DNA of 64,000 nucleotides from Pseudomonas duriflava (GTDB taxonomy: Bacteria; Pseudomonadota; Gammaproteobacteria; Pseudomonadales; Pseudomonadaceae): NCBI RefSeq assembly GCF_007830155.1, contig NZ_VLKY01000010.1, forward strand, positions 1 through 64,000. Direction: 5' to 3'. Below the pieces are notes generated by a model. That model saw nothing but the letters and a program-made list of their open reading frames with translations. It was not told the DNA's origin and did not search any database. Below, piece after piece: positions 38,186 through 45,624 of this stretch (its first letter is position 1; the number at the start of each line of letters is the position of its first letter). The position numbers were made by a program, and so were the translations under genes.

Positions 38186-39472
38186 ATGTCGTTGCCTAGT
38201 ATTTCACCGCAACCGTTATTCGATACGTACAGTCGTTTCCTAGGGCTTTCTATTGCCTCGTTCGAAGCTGAACATACGGCTATCCTAGACTTTCTCCAAC
38301 GCCTGGAAAGCCATGTTCCTGCAAAGGCCGATTATGGGCATGTGCGGGAATTCTTGAGGTCTTATGCCGGCTGGGAAACCACGTTTAAGGCTTATCGGAC
38401 CCAGGTTGAAAGGCTCTTATTATGGAGTTGGCTTAAGGAAGGGAAGTCCATTCTTTCCCTACGTCGTCAGGATGCCGAGGCCTTCCTGGCCTTCAGCCAG
38501 GAACCAGACGAAACGTGGGTTGGGACTTCAGTGCGCCGTCGCTTCCTTGAGGTAGATGGTGTAATGCAGCCTAATCCGCAGTGGCGCCCCTTCGGTATTC
38601 AAGGCAACAAGGCTTCGCGCAAACTCGCTGCTGAAACAGGAAGTGAGGAGATTACCTCCGAACGTTATGAAATGGCGCAAGGCTCACTGAAGCAAGTCTT
38701 TGCCATCTGCAGCTCTTTCTTCGATTACCTGAACGACCAGGACGTACTGGTTGGCAATCCCTTCCGGGCCATCAAGCAAAAGAGCCGCTTCTTCCAAAAA
38801 AAGGCCAAGGCGGCCAGCGGTAAAGTACTTGATCGTTTGCAATGGGAGTTCGTGATTGAGACAGCTGAATGGATGGCCAATGAGGACCCGGAACGATACG
38901 AACGCACTCTTTTTATCGTAGCCACGCTGTTTTCGCTTTATCTGCGAGTTTCCGAGCTATCCGGACGACCCGGCTGGTTCCCCACCATGGATGCCTTTCA
39001 GAAAGATCCTGATGGTTCCTGGTGGTATGTTGCTATTGGGAAAGGCAACAAGGAACGCCGCATTTCCGTTAGTGATGAAATGCTCGGCTATCTCAAGCGC
39101 TACCGAGCCTTCCGTAATCTGACACCACTACCATATGCCGGCGATCCGGCACCGCTGCTGACCAAACATAAAGGCCAAGGCGGTCTGACGGATCGTCAGA
39201 TTCGTAATCTGGTGCAGGAGTGTTTCGACATGGCACTGCAGCGTATGCAAGAGGAAGGACGCAGTGAAGATGAAGTCTCTAATCTCCGCGCAGCTAGCGC
39301 ACACTGGCTTCGCCATACCAGTGCAACCTACGATGCACCGAATCGTCCGCTTAAACACTTGCAGGAAGATTTGGGACACGCCAAGGCAAGTACAACTCAG
39401 GATATTTACTACAACGCCATTAATCAGGAACGAGCGGCTTCAGGAAAGTATCGACGCATGAAGGAGCAGTGA
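38186..39472 (+). CDS. Tyrosine site-specific recombinase next to dif
   Basis: A 428-residue tyrosine recombinase, considerably longer than XerC/XerD (about 300). The N-terminal half (to residue 215) contains a SAM-like core-binding domain plus an additional N-terminal part. The C-terminal catalytic domain has all key residues: R254 (SLYLRVSELSG), a beta-hairpin lysine (GKGNKERR, K286 or K289), H373-x-x-R376 (HWLRHTSA), H398 (LGHAKAS) and nucleophile Y408 or Y409 (TTQDIYYN). The gene lies between a perfect 12-6-12 palindrome and the chromosomal dif site 65 bases after the stop codon. It may belong to a family of large integrase-like recombinases or be a domesticated element. Whether it acts on dif or on its own site is unknown. 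Confidence 0.88.
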   Translation: MSLPSISPQPLFDTYSRFLGLSIASFEAEHTAILDFLQRLESHVPAKADYGHVREFLRSYAGWETTFKAYRTQVERLLLWSWLKEGKSILSLRRQDAEAFLAFSQEPDETWVGTSVRRRFLEVDGVMQPNPQWRPFGIQGNKASRKLAAETGSEEITSERYEMAQGSLKQVFAICSSFFDYLNDQDVLVGNPFRAIKQKSRFFQKKAKAASGKVLDRLQWEFVIETAEWMANEDPERYERTLFIVATLFSLYLRVSELSGRPGWFPTMDAFQKDPDGSWWYVAIGKGNKERRISVSDEMLGYLKRYRAFRNLTPLPYAGDPAPLLTKHKGQGGLTDRQIRNLVQECFDMALQRMQEEGRSEDEVSNLRAASAHWLRHTSATYDAPNRPLKHLQEDLGHAKASTTQDIYYNAINQERAASGKYRRMKEQ

Positions 39473-39522
39473 AAGTGCTTTCCAAGGAATGTGAGGTTTC
39501 ATAGCGCTGCCCCTTGCCTTAG

Positions 39523-39580
39523 CTTCCATATTATTTAACTTCGCATAATGTATATTATGTTAAATTGGATAATATGGAAG
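39523..39580. repeat. 12-bp inverted repeat that encloses dif
   Basis: CTTCCATATTAT (39523-39534) and ATAATATGGAAG (39569-39580) are perfectly complementary arms that enclose the dif site with 34 bases between them. The transcript could form a weak hairpin, so this may be a terminator-like structure of the recombinase gene, but no T-tract follows. Confidence 0.8.
39538..39565 (+). other. dif site, chromosome dimer resolution site
   Basis: A 28-base sequence identical to the E. coli dif in all but three positions (1, 2 and 4, in the XerC arm). The central region and XerD arm (TTATGTTAAAT) are identical, and the core CGCATAATGTATATTATG is preserved. Pseudomonas-type dif also begins with a TTCGC XerC arm as here. 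XerC and XerD recombine this site under FtsK control to resolve chromosome dimers. It marks the replication terminus. Confidence 0.93.
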
Positions 39581-39969
39581 GCTGCATCTATCCCAACTTC
39601 CTCTCGAATACCTAACTGGTTCAGGTACCCGCCTTTGCCGTTACCTCTGCTTTAGTAGATATCCAAAGTAGATTTCCAGCTTTTCTCAAACACGATCTAC
39701 ATAAGCGTTCGGCAAAAGCTATGAACACGCCGCTTATCTTTCCTGAAACCAACCAAAGAAGTAACCAATGCGGCGACAACACTCTGTCGGCTTTTAAGCT
39801 CCTGGCCGTTTTCGCCTCAGCCTGATTTTCTTTTTCAACCAATTAAGAAACTTGGGCTTGAAGCTAGGTATCTTGAGCTCATCAAATGGATTGGATTTAA
39901 CCAACTCATAGTCAAGTCTGTATACCTAGCTTAAGGTAACAGCCAACCAACCAAGCCCTCTAAGGAGCG
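39581..39969. other. Intergenic region after dif, no gene supported
   Basis: About 390 bases between dif and the convergent amidotransferase gene. A minus-strand open frame (39621-39842) is too weak to call: no ribosome binding site and no recognisable family. No clear terminator was seen. Confidence 0.5.
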
Positions 39970-40701
39970 TCAAGTAATAGAACGAACCTTGCTACGCTCA
40001 AGTATGAAGTTCAGCATCCATTGAGCTATTACTTGCCCTTGGTGTGAGCGCTCTAGACTCGTGACAGCCTGTTCATAGCGCTCCGGCGAAAAACTGGATT
40101 GGCGCTTAACCAGCAGTTGATAAGCATAGTCAGGCGTAAACTCCGGGTGTCCCTGAACGCCAAGGACTCGATCATCCAAGACAAATACTGCATGGGGGCA
40201 ATAATCACTGCTCGCCACGCACTGTGCATTAGGCGGCAGGCTCGTAACTTGATCCTGATGCGACACTATCAGCGATACATCCTGTAGCGGCGGACTCTGC
40301 CAGGCATAGCTTTGAACGATATCGAAGCGCTGTACGCCTAGTCCCCAGCCACCAGCAGCTCGCTCTGCCACACCTCCCAATGCCAAGGCCAATAACTGGT
40401 GGCCAAAACAGACGCCTAGAAGCGTATCGCCTCTGTGGTAGCGTTCTTGTACATATTCTTTCAACCGAAGGATCCACGGTTCCGTCCCAAAAGAGTCAGC
40501 CTTGCTGCCAGTAATGAGATAAGCGTCGAAGCGGGTCCCATCGGCTGGGTATTCGCCATTGACCACGTTGAAAACACTAAACGTCACGTCGATGGACACC
40601 GTGTCGAACAGGCGTATAAACATGGCGGCGTAACCGTCATAACGTTCGGCCAGATCGGGAGGAAGAATGTCGGTTTCGAGGATGCAGAGTGAGAGCGGCA
40701 T
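39970..40701 (-). CDS. Class I glutamine amidotransferase-like protein
   Basis: A 243-residue protein of the GMP-synthase-type class I amidotransferase fold. The nucleophile elbow GVCFGHQLLALALGG (Cys near residue 98) and the His/Glu region VLGVQGHPEFTPDY are both present, so the catalytic triad looks intact. Stand-alone members of this family include gamma-glutamyl-hydrolases and amidotransferases with unknown partners. It has no synthetase domain or partner gene nearby. It lies alone just after the terminus, convergent to the recombinase gene. Confidence 0.87.
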   Translation of the reverse strand: MPLSLCILETDILPPDLAERYDGYAAMFIRLFDTVSIDVTFSVFNVVNGEYPADGTRFDAYLITGSKADSFGTEPWILRLKEYVQERYHRGDTLLGVCFGHQLLALALGGVAERAAGGWGLGVQRFDIVQSYAWQSPPLQDVSLIVSHQDQVTSLPPNAQCVASSDYCPHAVFVLDDRVLGVQGHPEFTPDYAYQLLVKRQSSFSPERYEQAVTSLERSHQGQVIAQWMLNFILERSKVRSIT

Positions 40702-40852
40702 AAAATAAGAATGATCGACAAGGAAAATACGGATAAATGCAAGAATACTTTAAGCGCCTGCCATAAGTAACACTGCTTCAATTAGATTATGGCTTCTATA
40801 AAGGGCTCGATCACAACGCTTCAATAATAAATCCACCCCTGAAGGAAGTTTC

Positions 40853-41908
40853 ATGACTGCCATAGATTCAAGTCAGCAACATGCCTATGACAAGGTCGAC
40901 ACTGTTCACATGACGCTTGAGGAAGTACGTGCTTTATCGACACGCGTACTGGAGCATTATGGCTTTACTCGCCCTCATGTTGAGGCGGTAACGGAAACCT
41001 TAGTGGCTGGTGAGCGTGACGGCTGTTCATCGCATGGACTGTATCGGTTGTTGTCCTGTATCAATACGCTCAAGGCTGGCAAGGTAGCGCCTGATGCCAC
41101 TCCCGAATTACATGACATAGCACCGGCACTTTTAAGGATTGATGCCAAGGGTGGATTTTCTCAGGTAGCCTATCTAACAGCCCTGCCCCATTTGATCGAC
41201 AAAGCCAAAGCACTTGGTATTGCTGCTCTTGGTATCAATCACTGTGCTCATTTTTCTGCCTTATGGGCTGACATTGAACCGCTAACTGATGCAGGCCTAG
41301 TCGCGTTCGCCTGCACACCTAGTCACGCGTGGGTTATGCCCGCCGGGGGAAGTAAGCCGTTATTTGGAACGAACCCCCTAGCCTTCGGCTGGCCACGCCC
41401 TGATAAGCCTGCCTTTATTTTCGACTTTGCGACAAGCATGGTGGCTCGTGGAGAGATCGAATTGCACCGTCGCGCTGGCAAGCCTATTCCCGAAGGCTGG
41501 GGAGTCGATGCTGAAGGAAATCCATGTACCGACCCTGCTACCGTACTCGATCATGGCGCAATGCTGACTTTTGGTGGACATAAGGGATCTGCCTTGGCTG
41601 CTATGGTAGAACTGATCGCCGGCCCTCTTATTGCTGACATGACCAGTGCGGAATCGCTGGCTTTTGATGCTGGTGCGAAAGTTACTTCAATGGGCGGTGA
41701 GCTGATTATTGCCATTGATCCACATCGGTTTTTAGGGGCGCAGGCAGAGACCGAATTAGCCAGAGCAGAAACACTGTTCGAGTCGATGGTTGCTCAGGGG
41801 GCCCGTCTACCCTCTCAACGACGATATCTGGCACGTGAAAAAAGTATCCGTGAAGGTGTTTGGATATCTAAGACGCTTTATAACGACATCTGCAACTTGA
41901 TTCGTTAA
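40853..41908 (+). CDS. Delta1-piperideine-2-carboxylate reductase-like (Ldh2/malate dehydrogenase family)
   Basis: A 351-residue NAD(P)H-dependent reductase of the Ldh2/DpkA family. In P. putida and P. syringae DpkA reduces delta1-piperideine-2-carboxylate and delta1-pyrroline-2-carboxylate to L-pipecolate or L-proline in D-lysine and hydroxyproline catabolism. Sequence similarity to DpkA is visible in SSHGLYRLLS, FSALWADIEPLTDAGLVAF, KPLFGTNPLAFGWPRP, IFDFATSMVARGEI and FGGHKGSALAAMVELIAG. GAAGGAAG precedes the ATG. It stands alone and ends before a good terminator. Other 2-ketoacid reductases of the family remain possible. Confidence 0.87.
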   Translation: MTAIDSSQQHAYDKVDTVHMTLEEVRALSTRVLEHYGFTRPHVEAVTETLVAGERDGCSSHGLYRLLSCINTLKAGKVAPDATPELHDIAPALLRIDAKGGFSQVAYLTALPHLIDKAKALGIAALGINHCAHFSALWADIEPLTDAGLVAFACTPSHAWVMPAGGSKPLFGTNPLAFGWPRPDKPAFIFDFATSMVARGEIELHRRAGKPIPEGWGVDAEGNPCTDPATVLDHGAMLTFGGHKGSALAAMVELIAGPLIADMTSAESLAFDAGAKVTSMGGELIIAIDPHRFLGAQAETELARAETLFESMVAQGARLPSQRRYLAREKSIREGVWISKTLYNDICNLIR

Positions 41909-41915
41909 TTGTTCT

Positions 41916-41943
41916 AAAAGGAGCCGTTTCCAGGCTCCTTTTT
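41916..41943 (+). terminator. Rho-independent terminator
   Basis: AAAAGGAGCC (41916-41925) pairs with GGCTCCTTTT (41933-41942) around a 7-base loop and runs into a T-tract, just after the DpkA-like gene. Confidence 0.9.
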
Positions 41944-42098
41944 ATAGCCTTTAATGCCCTTTCAAGTTCACTTTCTGATTACTTAGATCTCTTGTTAGTT
42001 AGATTTTGTTATTTAATATAGGGCTGGTATTATTTGTTAATATTCGACAAGTATAGAATCCAGATGAAATGGCACCTCATTTGAGTGCATGCTTAGGT

Positions 42099-43106
42099 TC
42101 AGTAGTTTTTGGCCAAATCCATACCACTGTATAGGCTAGCTACTTCTTCATACCCATTGAACATAAGCGTATCGCGTACATTAGGGCTGAATAAGCCACT
42201 TGGTAAACGCCTCTCCTGCGCTTGACTCCAACGCGGATGATCTACGTTAGGATTGACGTTGGCATAAAAACCATATTCGTTAGCTGCCATTGCATTCCAT
42301 GTAGTGTATGGCTGCTGTTCAGTCAGGCTGATACGAACAATGGACTTGATGCTTTTGAAACCATACTTCCATGGCACCACTAAGCGCAACGGCGCTCCAT
42401 TCTGATTAGGCAGCTGTCGCCCGTACATGCCTACCGCCAGAATGGTTAACGAATGCATAGCCTCGTCCATGCGCAACCCTTCTCGATAAGGCCATTCGAG
42501 CAGGCCAAAGCGGGACCTCTGGCCTAGCATATGCTCCGGATCCTTTAACGTTTCGAAAGCTACGAACCGGGCTTTGCCTGTAGGTTCAGCACGCGTAATT
42601 AGATCGGCCAGTGGAAACCCCAGCCAAGGAATGACCATGGACCAAGCCTCAACACAACGTAGCCGGTAAATACGCTCCTCCAGCGTATGGGGCTGAATAA
42701 GATCCTCCAGGCTATAGCGCCCCGGCTTGCCTACCTCGCCATCTATGACTACCGTCCAAGGCTCAGTAGGCATACGATCAGCATTAGCTGCCGGATCGTC
42801 CTTGTCCGGGCCGAATTCATAAAAGTTGTTGTAGTGGGTAGCATCAGTGAAAGGCGTAATGCTTTCTCCCTGAACATCGACCGCTTTCCAGCGAATGCTT
42901 TCCCGCTTTTGCATAAACCAGTCAGGCGCAGCGCCTGGATCATCCACATCGTAGTTTGAAGCAGCCGCACTGGCCCATGATGGTATTGACGCAACAGCCA
43001 ACGCTGTTGCGCTGAGCGCCATAAAACGCCGGCGAGCCAGATAAATGGATTCAGGCGTGATTTCTGAAGGCAGGCACAGGGAGCGCGAAGGTATTTTTAT
43101 TAACAT
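42099..43106 (-). CDS. msrP: Protein-methionine-sulfoxide reductase catalytic subunit MsrP
   Basis: A 335-residue periplasmic molybdenum enzyme (formerly YedY) that repairs methionine sulfoxide in envelope proteins. The N-terminus has a Tat signal ([24 protein letters not shown]). The molybdopterin-ligand cysteine is C151 in [19 protein letters not shown], and [12 protein letters not shown] and [32 protein letters not shown] fit the family. The length is normal. The membrane partner gene msrQ, usually directly downstream, is absent here: the next plus-side gene is the DpkA-like reductase. MsrP would need electrons from an MsrQ encoded elsewhere. An array of ten 8-bp repeats lies about 110 bases upstream. 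Confidence 0.95.
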   Translation of the reverse strand: MLIKIPSRSLCLPSEITPESIYLARRRFMALSATALAVASIPSWASAAASNYDVDDPGAAPDWFMQKRESIRWKAVDVQGESITPFTDATHYNNFYEFGPDKDDPAANADRMPTEPWTVVIDGEVGKPGRYSLEDLIQPHTLEERIYRLRCVEAWSMVIPWLGFPLADLITRAEPTGKARFVAFETLKDPEHMLGQRSRFGLLEWPYREGLRMDEAMHSLTILAVGMYGRQLPNQNGAPLRLVVPWKYGFKSIKSIVRISLTEQQPYTTWNAMAANEYGFYANVNPNVDHPRWSQAQERRLPSGLFSPNVRDTLMFNGYEEVASLYSGMDLAKNY

Positions 43107-43213
43107 ACGGCCTCTTACTTAGCGGATGACTTACAAAAGCTGCACGGCAAAATACTTACTGCTGTGACCGCAGGCTCTTGACCCAAGCTTCTCGTTCGGA
43201 CCCGCCCTACCCG

Positions 43214-43293
43214 GCTTGATTGCTTGATTGCTTGATTGCTTGATTGCTTGATTGCTTGATTGCTTGATTGCTTGATTGCTTGATTGCTTGATT
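43214..43293. repeat. Ten tandem copies of GCTTGATT
   Basis: A perfect array of the 8-base unit GCTTGATT, ten uninterrupted copies (80 bases). It lies between the msrP start (43106) and the KfrA-like stop codon (43309), in the region upstream of msrP. Perfect short-unit arrays of this kind change copy number by slippage. Confidence 0.97.
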
Positions 43294-43308
43294 ACAGCCT
43301 ATGGTTCC

Positions 43309-44079
43309 TCAAGTCGGCCCTGTCTGCAGATATCCTTCAAGTTTAGCGATTTGTCTAACTAGATCAGTATTTTTTTGCTGCTCTGTTTCAAGCCGCTGGG
43401 CTAGACGAAGATTTTCGCTACGAAGTTGCTCGAGATCAGCCACCAAACGCGCTTGATAAGCGCGCAGATCATTAGCCGCTGATGCATGCTGCTCTTGCTC
43501 TTGGGCCCGCTGCCGCTGAACGGCTTCCTGAAAGGCCTCTAGTGCATCGCGTGCCGTTTTCAACTCGCTTGAAAGTGTCTCGATGCGTTGCCCTCGAGTA
43601 GCCGACTCTCTCTGACTGTATGTTAAATCAACCGCCTGCCTGGCCAGTTCGTTATTGGCCGCGTTGTATTTTTCAGAATACTCCCTGGCCATAGACTCTG
43701 CTCCGGCCAGCCGCATTTCCAGATCGCGATTTTTTTCCTGCAAACTGGAAAGACGTTCATTGGCCAACCGGAGTTTTTCTGCCATAGCCTGTTCGCCAGC
43801 CTTGAGCGCGGCTTTTGCACCTTCAGCTTCCAGTCTGGCAATCTGAATCAGTTTATCTTCCAGCTGGGCAACAAGCTCAGTGATATCGCGACGAATACGG
43901 CCAGCGGGGCCGGTCATAGTTTGTCGATCTGCTTCTATCTCTTTCTTGAAGCGCTGGATGGTTGTAAATGACCCTCCTATCAACACGCGAATGTCAGGCA
44001 CCGTAACGGATTTGCCCTCTTTCTCCAGCATCTCGATAGCATGCTGCACATCCGCCTTACTAATACCTGAGCGACTCAT
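43309..44079 (-). CDS. KfrA-like DNA-binding coiled-coil protein
   Basis: A 256-residue protein with an N-terminal KfrA_N-type DNA-binding domain (SRSGISKADVQHAIEMLEKEGKSVTVPDIRVLIGGSFTTIQRFKKEIE, residues 2-50) and a long coiled coil (about 65-250) rich in Glu/Arg/Leu heptads. KfrA of plasmid RK2 binds its own promoter and supports plasmid partition/segregation. Here the gene is chromosomal and lies 3.7 kb from dif, so a terminus or nucleoid-organisation role is possible but unproven. AAAGAGAG precedes the ATG. A 12-base palindrome lies directly upstream and is a candidate autoregulatory operator. Confidence 0.85.
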   Translation of the reverse strand: MSRSGISKADVQHAIEMLEKEGKSVTVPDIRVLIGGSFTTIQRFKKEIEADRQTMTGPAGRIRRDITELVAQLEDKLIQIARLEAEGAKAALKAGEQAMAEKLRLANERLSSLQEKNRDLEMRLAGAESMAREYSEKYNAANNELARQAVDLTYSQRESATRGQRIETLSSELKTARDALEAFQEAVQRQRAQEQEQHASAANDLRAYQARLVADLEQLRSENLRLAQRLETEQQKNTDLVRQIAKLEGYLQTGPT

Positions 44080-44095
44080 TATTACTCTCTTTACG

Positions 44096-44107
44096 TAATA
44101 CGTATTA
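44096..44107. promoter_or_regulatory. Palindromic candidate operator of the KfrA-like gene
   Basis: TAATACGTATTA is a perfect 12-base palindrome 16 bases upstream of the KfrA-like start codon. KfrA proteins are known to repress their own promoter. Function inferred from position. Confidence 0.45.
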
Positions 44108-44272
44108 TTAAAGATACCCTGAAATGGCTATTGGGGATATAAGCAGCTAAATGGATTTTCAATGAACCAACGTAGCTAACAACTCTATTCGCTTGGATTT
44201 GCAGTATGATTTATTTTAGATCTTATTATAGGGCTGGTATTACTCGAAACAAGATCTGATAATTGGATTTTC

Positions 44273-44797
44273 TCAAGGACCATTAGATGTCATTGGCCAC
44301 TCCTTGAGTTTTAAATAAAGCGATCTTCCTCCATCATTTTTTGACATGTACAAAACGAAACGGTCAACCGTCCAGGAGATCGATGGCGCCTGCTTTGGTC
44401 GAGACGGGCTTTTACGTGCGATTGTTAAATGCGCCTTGTAGCGACGCGTGTCGATCTTGTAACCGCTCTGTGTTAGCCGCTCCGCCATTTCTTTAGCCAG
44501 ATACTCTAGGGCGACAGGCTTATGAGTAGGCAATAAACAAATCAATCCATGCGCCCAACATTCAAACCTATCCAGTGTTATTTCAAAGCAAGACGAGTGC
44601 AGGCTCTCCCCTATTTGCAATAGTTCATTGAGCCTGGCTTGAGGTATTTCACCTAAAAAGGCGAGCGTTATATGTAAGTTCTCAGCAGGAATCAGACGCC
44701 CTTTTAGCTGCTCGCGTAAGCCCCAGGCTATGACCTCCCTGGCAGCACGATCCGGACATGGCAATCCAAAAAACAACCTTACGTGCTCGGCGCTCAT
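44273..44797 (-). CDS. thpR: RNA 2',3'-cyclic phosphodiesterase (ThpR, 2H family)
   Basis: A 174-residue 2H phosphoesterase with both catalytic HxTx motifs: HITLAFLGEI (about residue 43) and HLTIARKSPS (about 127). Members open RNA 2',3'-cyclic phosphates (and were first named 2'-5' RNA ligases). Length is typical. A strong GGAGG lies 5 bases before the ATG. It stands alone. The 3' end runs into the upstream region of the KfrA-like gene. Confidence 0.92.
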   Translation of the reverse strand: MSAEHVRLFFGLPCPDRAAREVIAWGLREQLKGRLIPAENLHITLAFLGEIPQARLNELLQIGESLHSSCFEITLDRFECWAHGLICLLPTHKPVALEYLAKEMAERLTQSGYKIDTRRYKAHLTIARKSPSRPKQAPSISWTVDRFVLYMSKNDGGRSLYLKLKEWPMTSNGP

Positions 44798-45115
44798 AAT
44801 AACCTCCGCCTCTGGTTATAGCCCTCCAGATAAGACCTTGTTATCTGAAAAACAGGTTTAGTAGTGGCTCGCCCTGCTTTCCTCTTGTGCCTTCCTAAAC
44901 GTCGTATATCTATTCAAAAAACCATATTCAGGATGGCTTGAAAGAAATGACGGCTTAGTTATTTGCAATGATTTTGGCTGCCCTTTTCTCGGCTTTGGAT
45001 CTTATGCAAGAGGCCTCACCCTATATTGTAGTGTAGTAAAAATAATGCTACAAAACCATTGACACACCCATGCTATAACGGCAATTCATCCCTATTTCCT
45101 CCAGCCAAAAGGCCC

Positions 45116-45138
45116 AAAAGGCCAAAAAGGCCTTTTTT
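45116..45138 (+). terminator. Orphan terminator-like hairpin
   Basis: AAAAGGCC (45116-45123) pairs with GGCCTTTT (45129-45136) around a 5-base A loop and continues into T residues. There is no gene directly upstream on this strand (thpR reads the other way), so an unannotated small transcript may end here. Confidence 0.55.
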
Positions 45139-45506
45139 ATTACGATACAGGCAAACCCTTGACCGTTTTGCGTAGTAGATACCAGCAAGTCACTACAAGG
45201 GTTACTGCAGGAACGGATATAGCTTTAGGGATTGGTCTGGCCTGACGAAGGAGCCTGCAAAGGTTATGCTCCCTCGCGTCTTGTCATCCTCTCTTTGAAC
45301 CCGCCGGCGCCAGAGGAATTTGAAAAACAAACGCCTAATATGCAGGTACGTCTAAGAACGTATCACAGAGAAAAGGTTATGTGGGCAAAACGGCTGCGGC
45401 AGATGATAATTTCGTGAAACGCCTGTATGGCTGCCTGCTAGAGCACTGGCAAGCTGCGCGCAATAGCGCCAACGTGCGCTACATAGACCAGCACTGTTGA
45501 TAACAA

Positions 45507-45537
45507 AACACCCCTTTTTGTTCTTTCAAGGGGTGTT
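45507..45537 (-). terminator. Terminator of the apyrase gene
   Basis: AACACCCCTT (45507-45516) pairs with AAGGGGTGTT (45528-45537). On the minus strand the stem is followed by TTG and further T residues, so it likely ends the apyrase transcript. Confidence 0.65.
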
Positions 45538-45624
45538 CTTGAGTTTCAATAAAGCATCTTGCAAAAGCATTTGAGTTAGATAGCTGTCAGCTGCAACTCT
45601 TGGTGCCTACAAGCATATCTACCG

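Larger units (their letters stand above)
44798..45624. other. 827-base intergenic region with two hairpins
   Basis: No gene with a convincing product. It contains an isolated plus-strand terminator-like hairpin (45116-45138) and a second hairpin (45507-45537) at the 3' side of the apyrase gene. A weak plus-strand 61-codon frame (45232-45417, TTG start) shows no recognisable family and was not called. A short untranslated RNA ending at 45138 is possible. Confidence 0.5.

Noticed and set aside
39523-39580. The repeat around dif as a transposon's terminal inverted repeats
   Set aside because: The repeats enclose only 34 bases and no transposase or target duplication is present.
39621-39842. 73-codon minus-strand open frame after dif
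   Set aside because: No ribosome binding site and no recognised family; probably a chance frame.
43214-43293. Octamer array as a CRISPR
   Set aside because: The units are 8 bases and directly adjacent, without spacers, so it is a tandem repeat and not a CRISPR array.
45059-45079. TTGACA with TATAAC as a promoter for a small RNA
   Set aside because: The hexamers are only 9 bases apart, much less than the 16-18 needed for a sigma-70 promoter.
45232-45417. 61-codon plus-strand open frame (TTG start)
   Set aside because: No recognised family, weak start signals, in a long intergenic region; not called.
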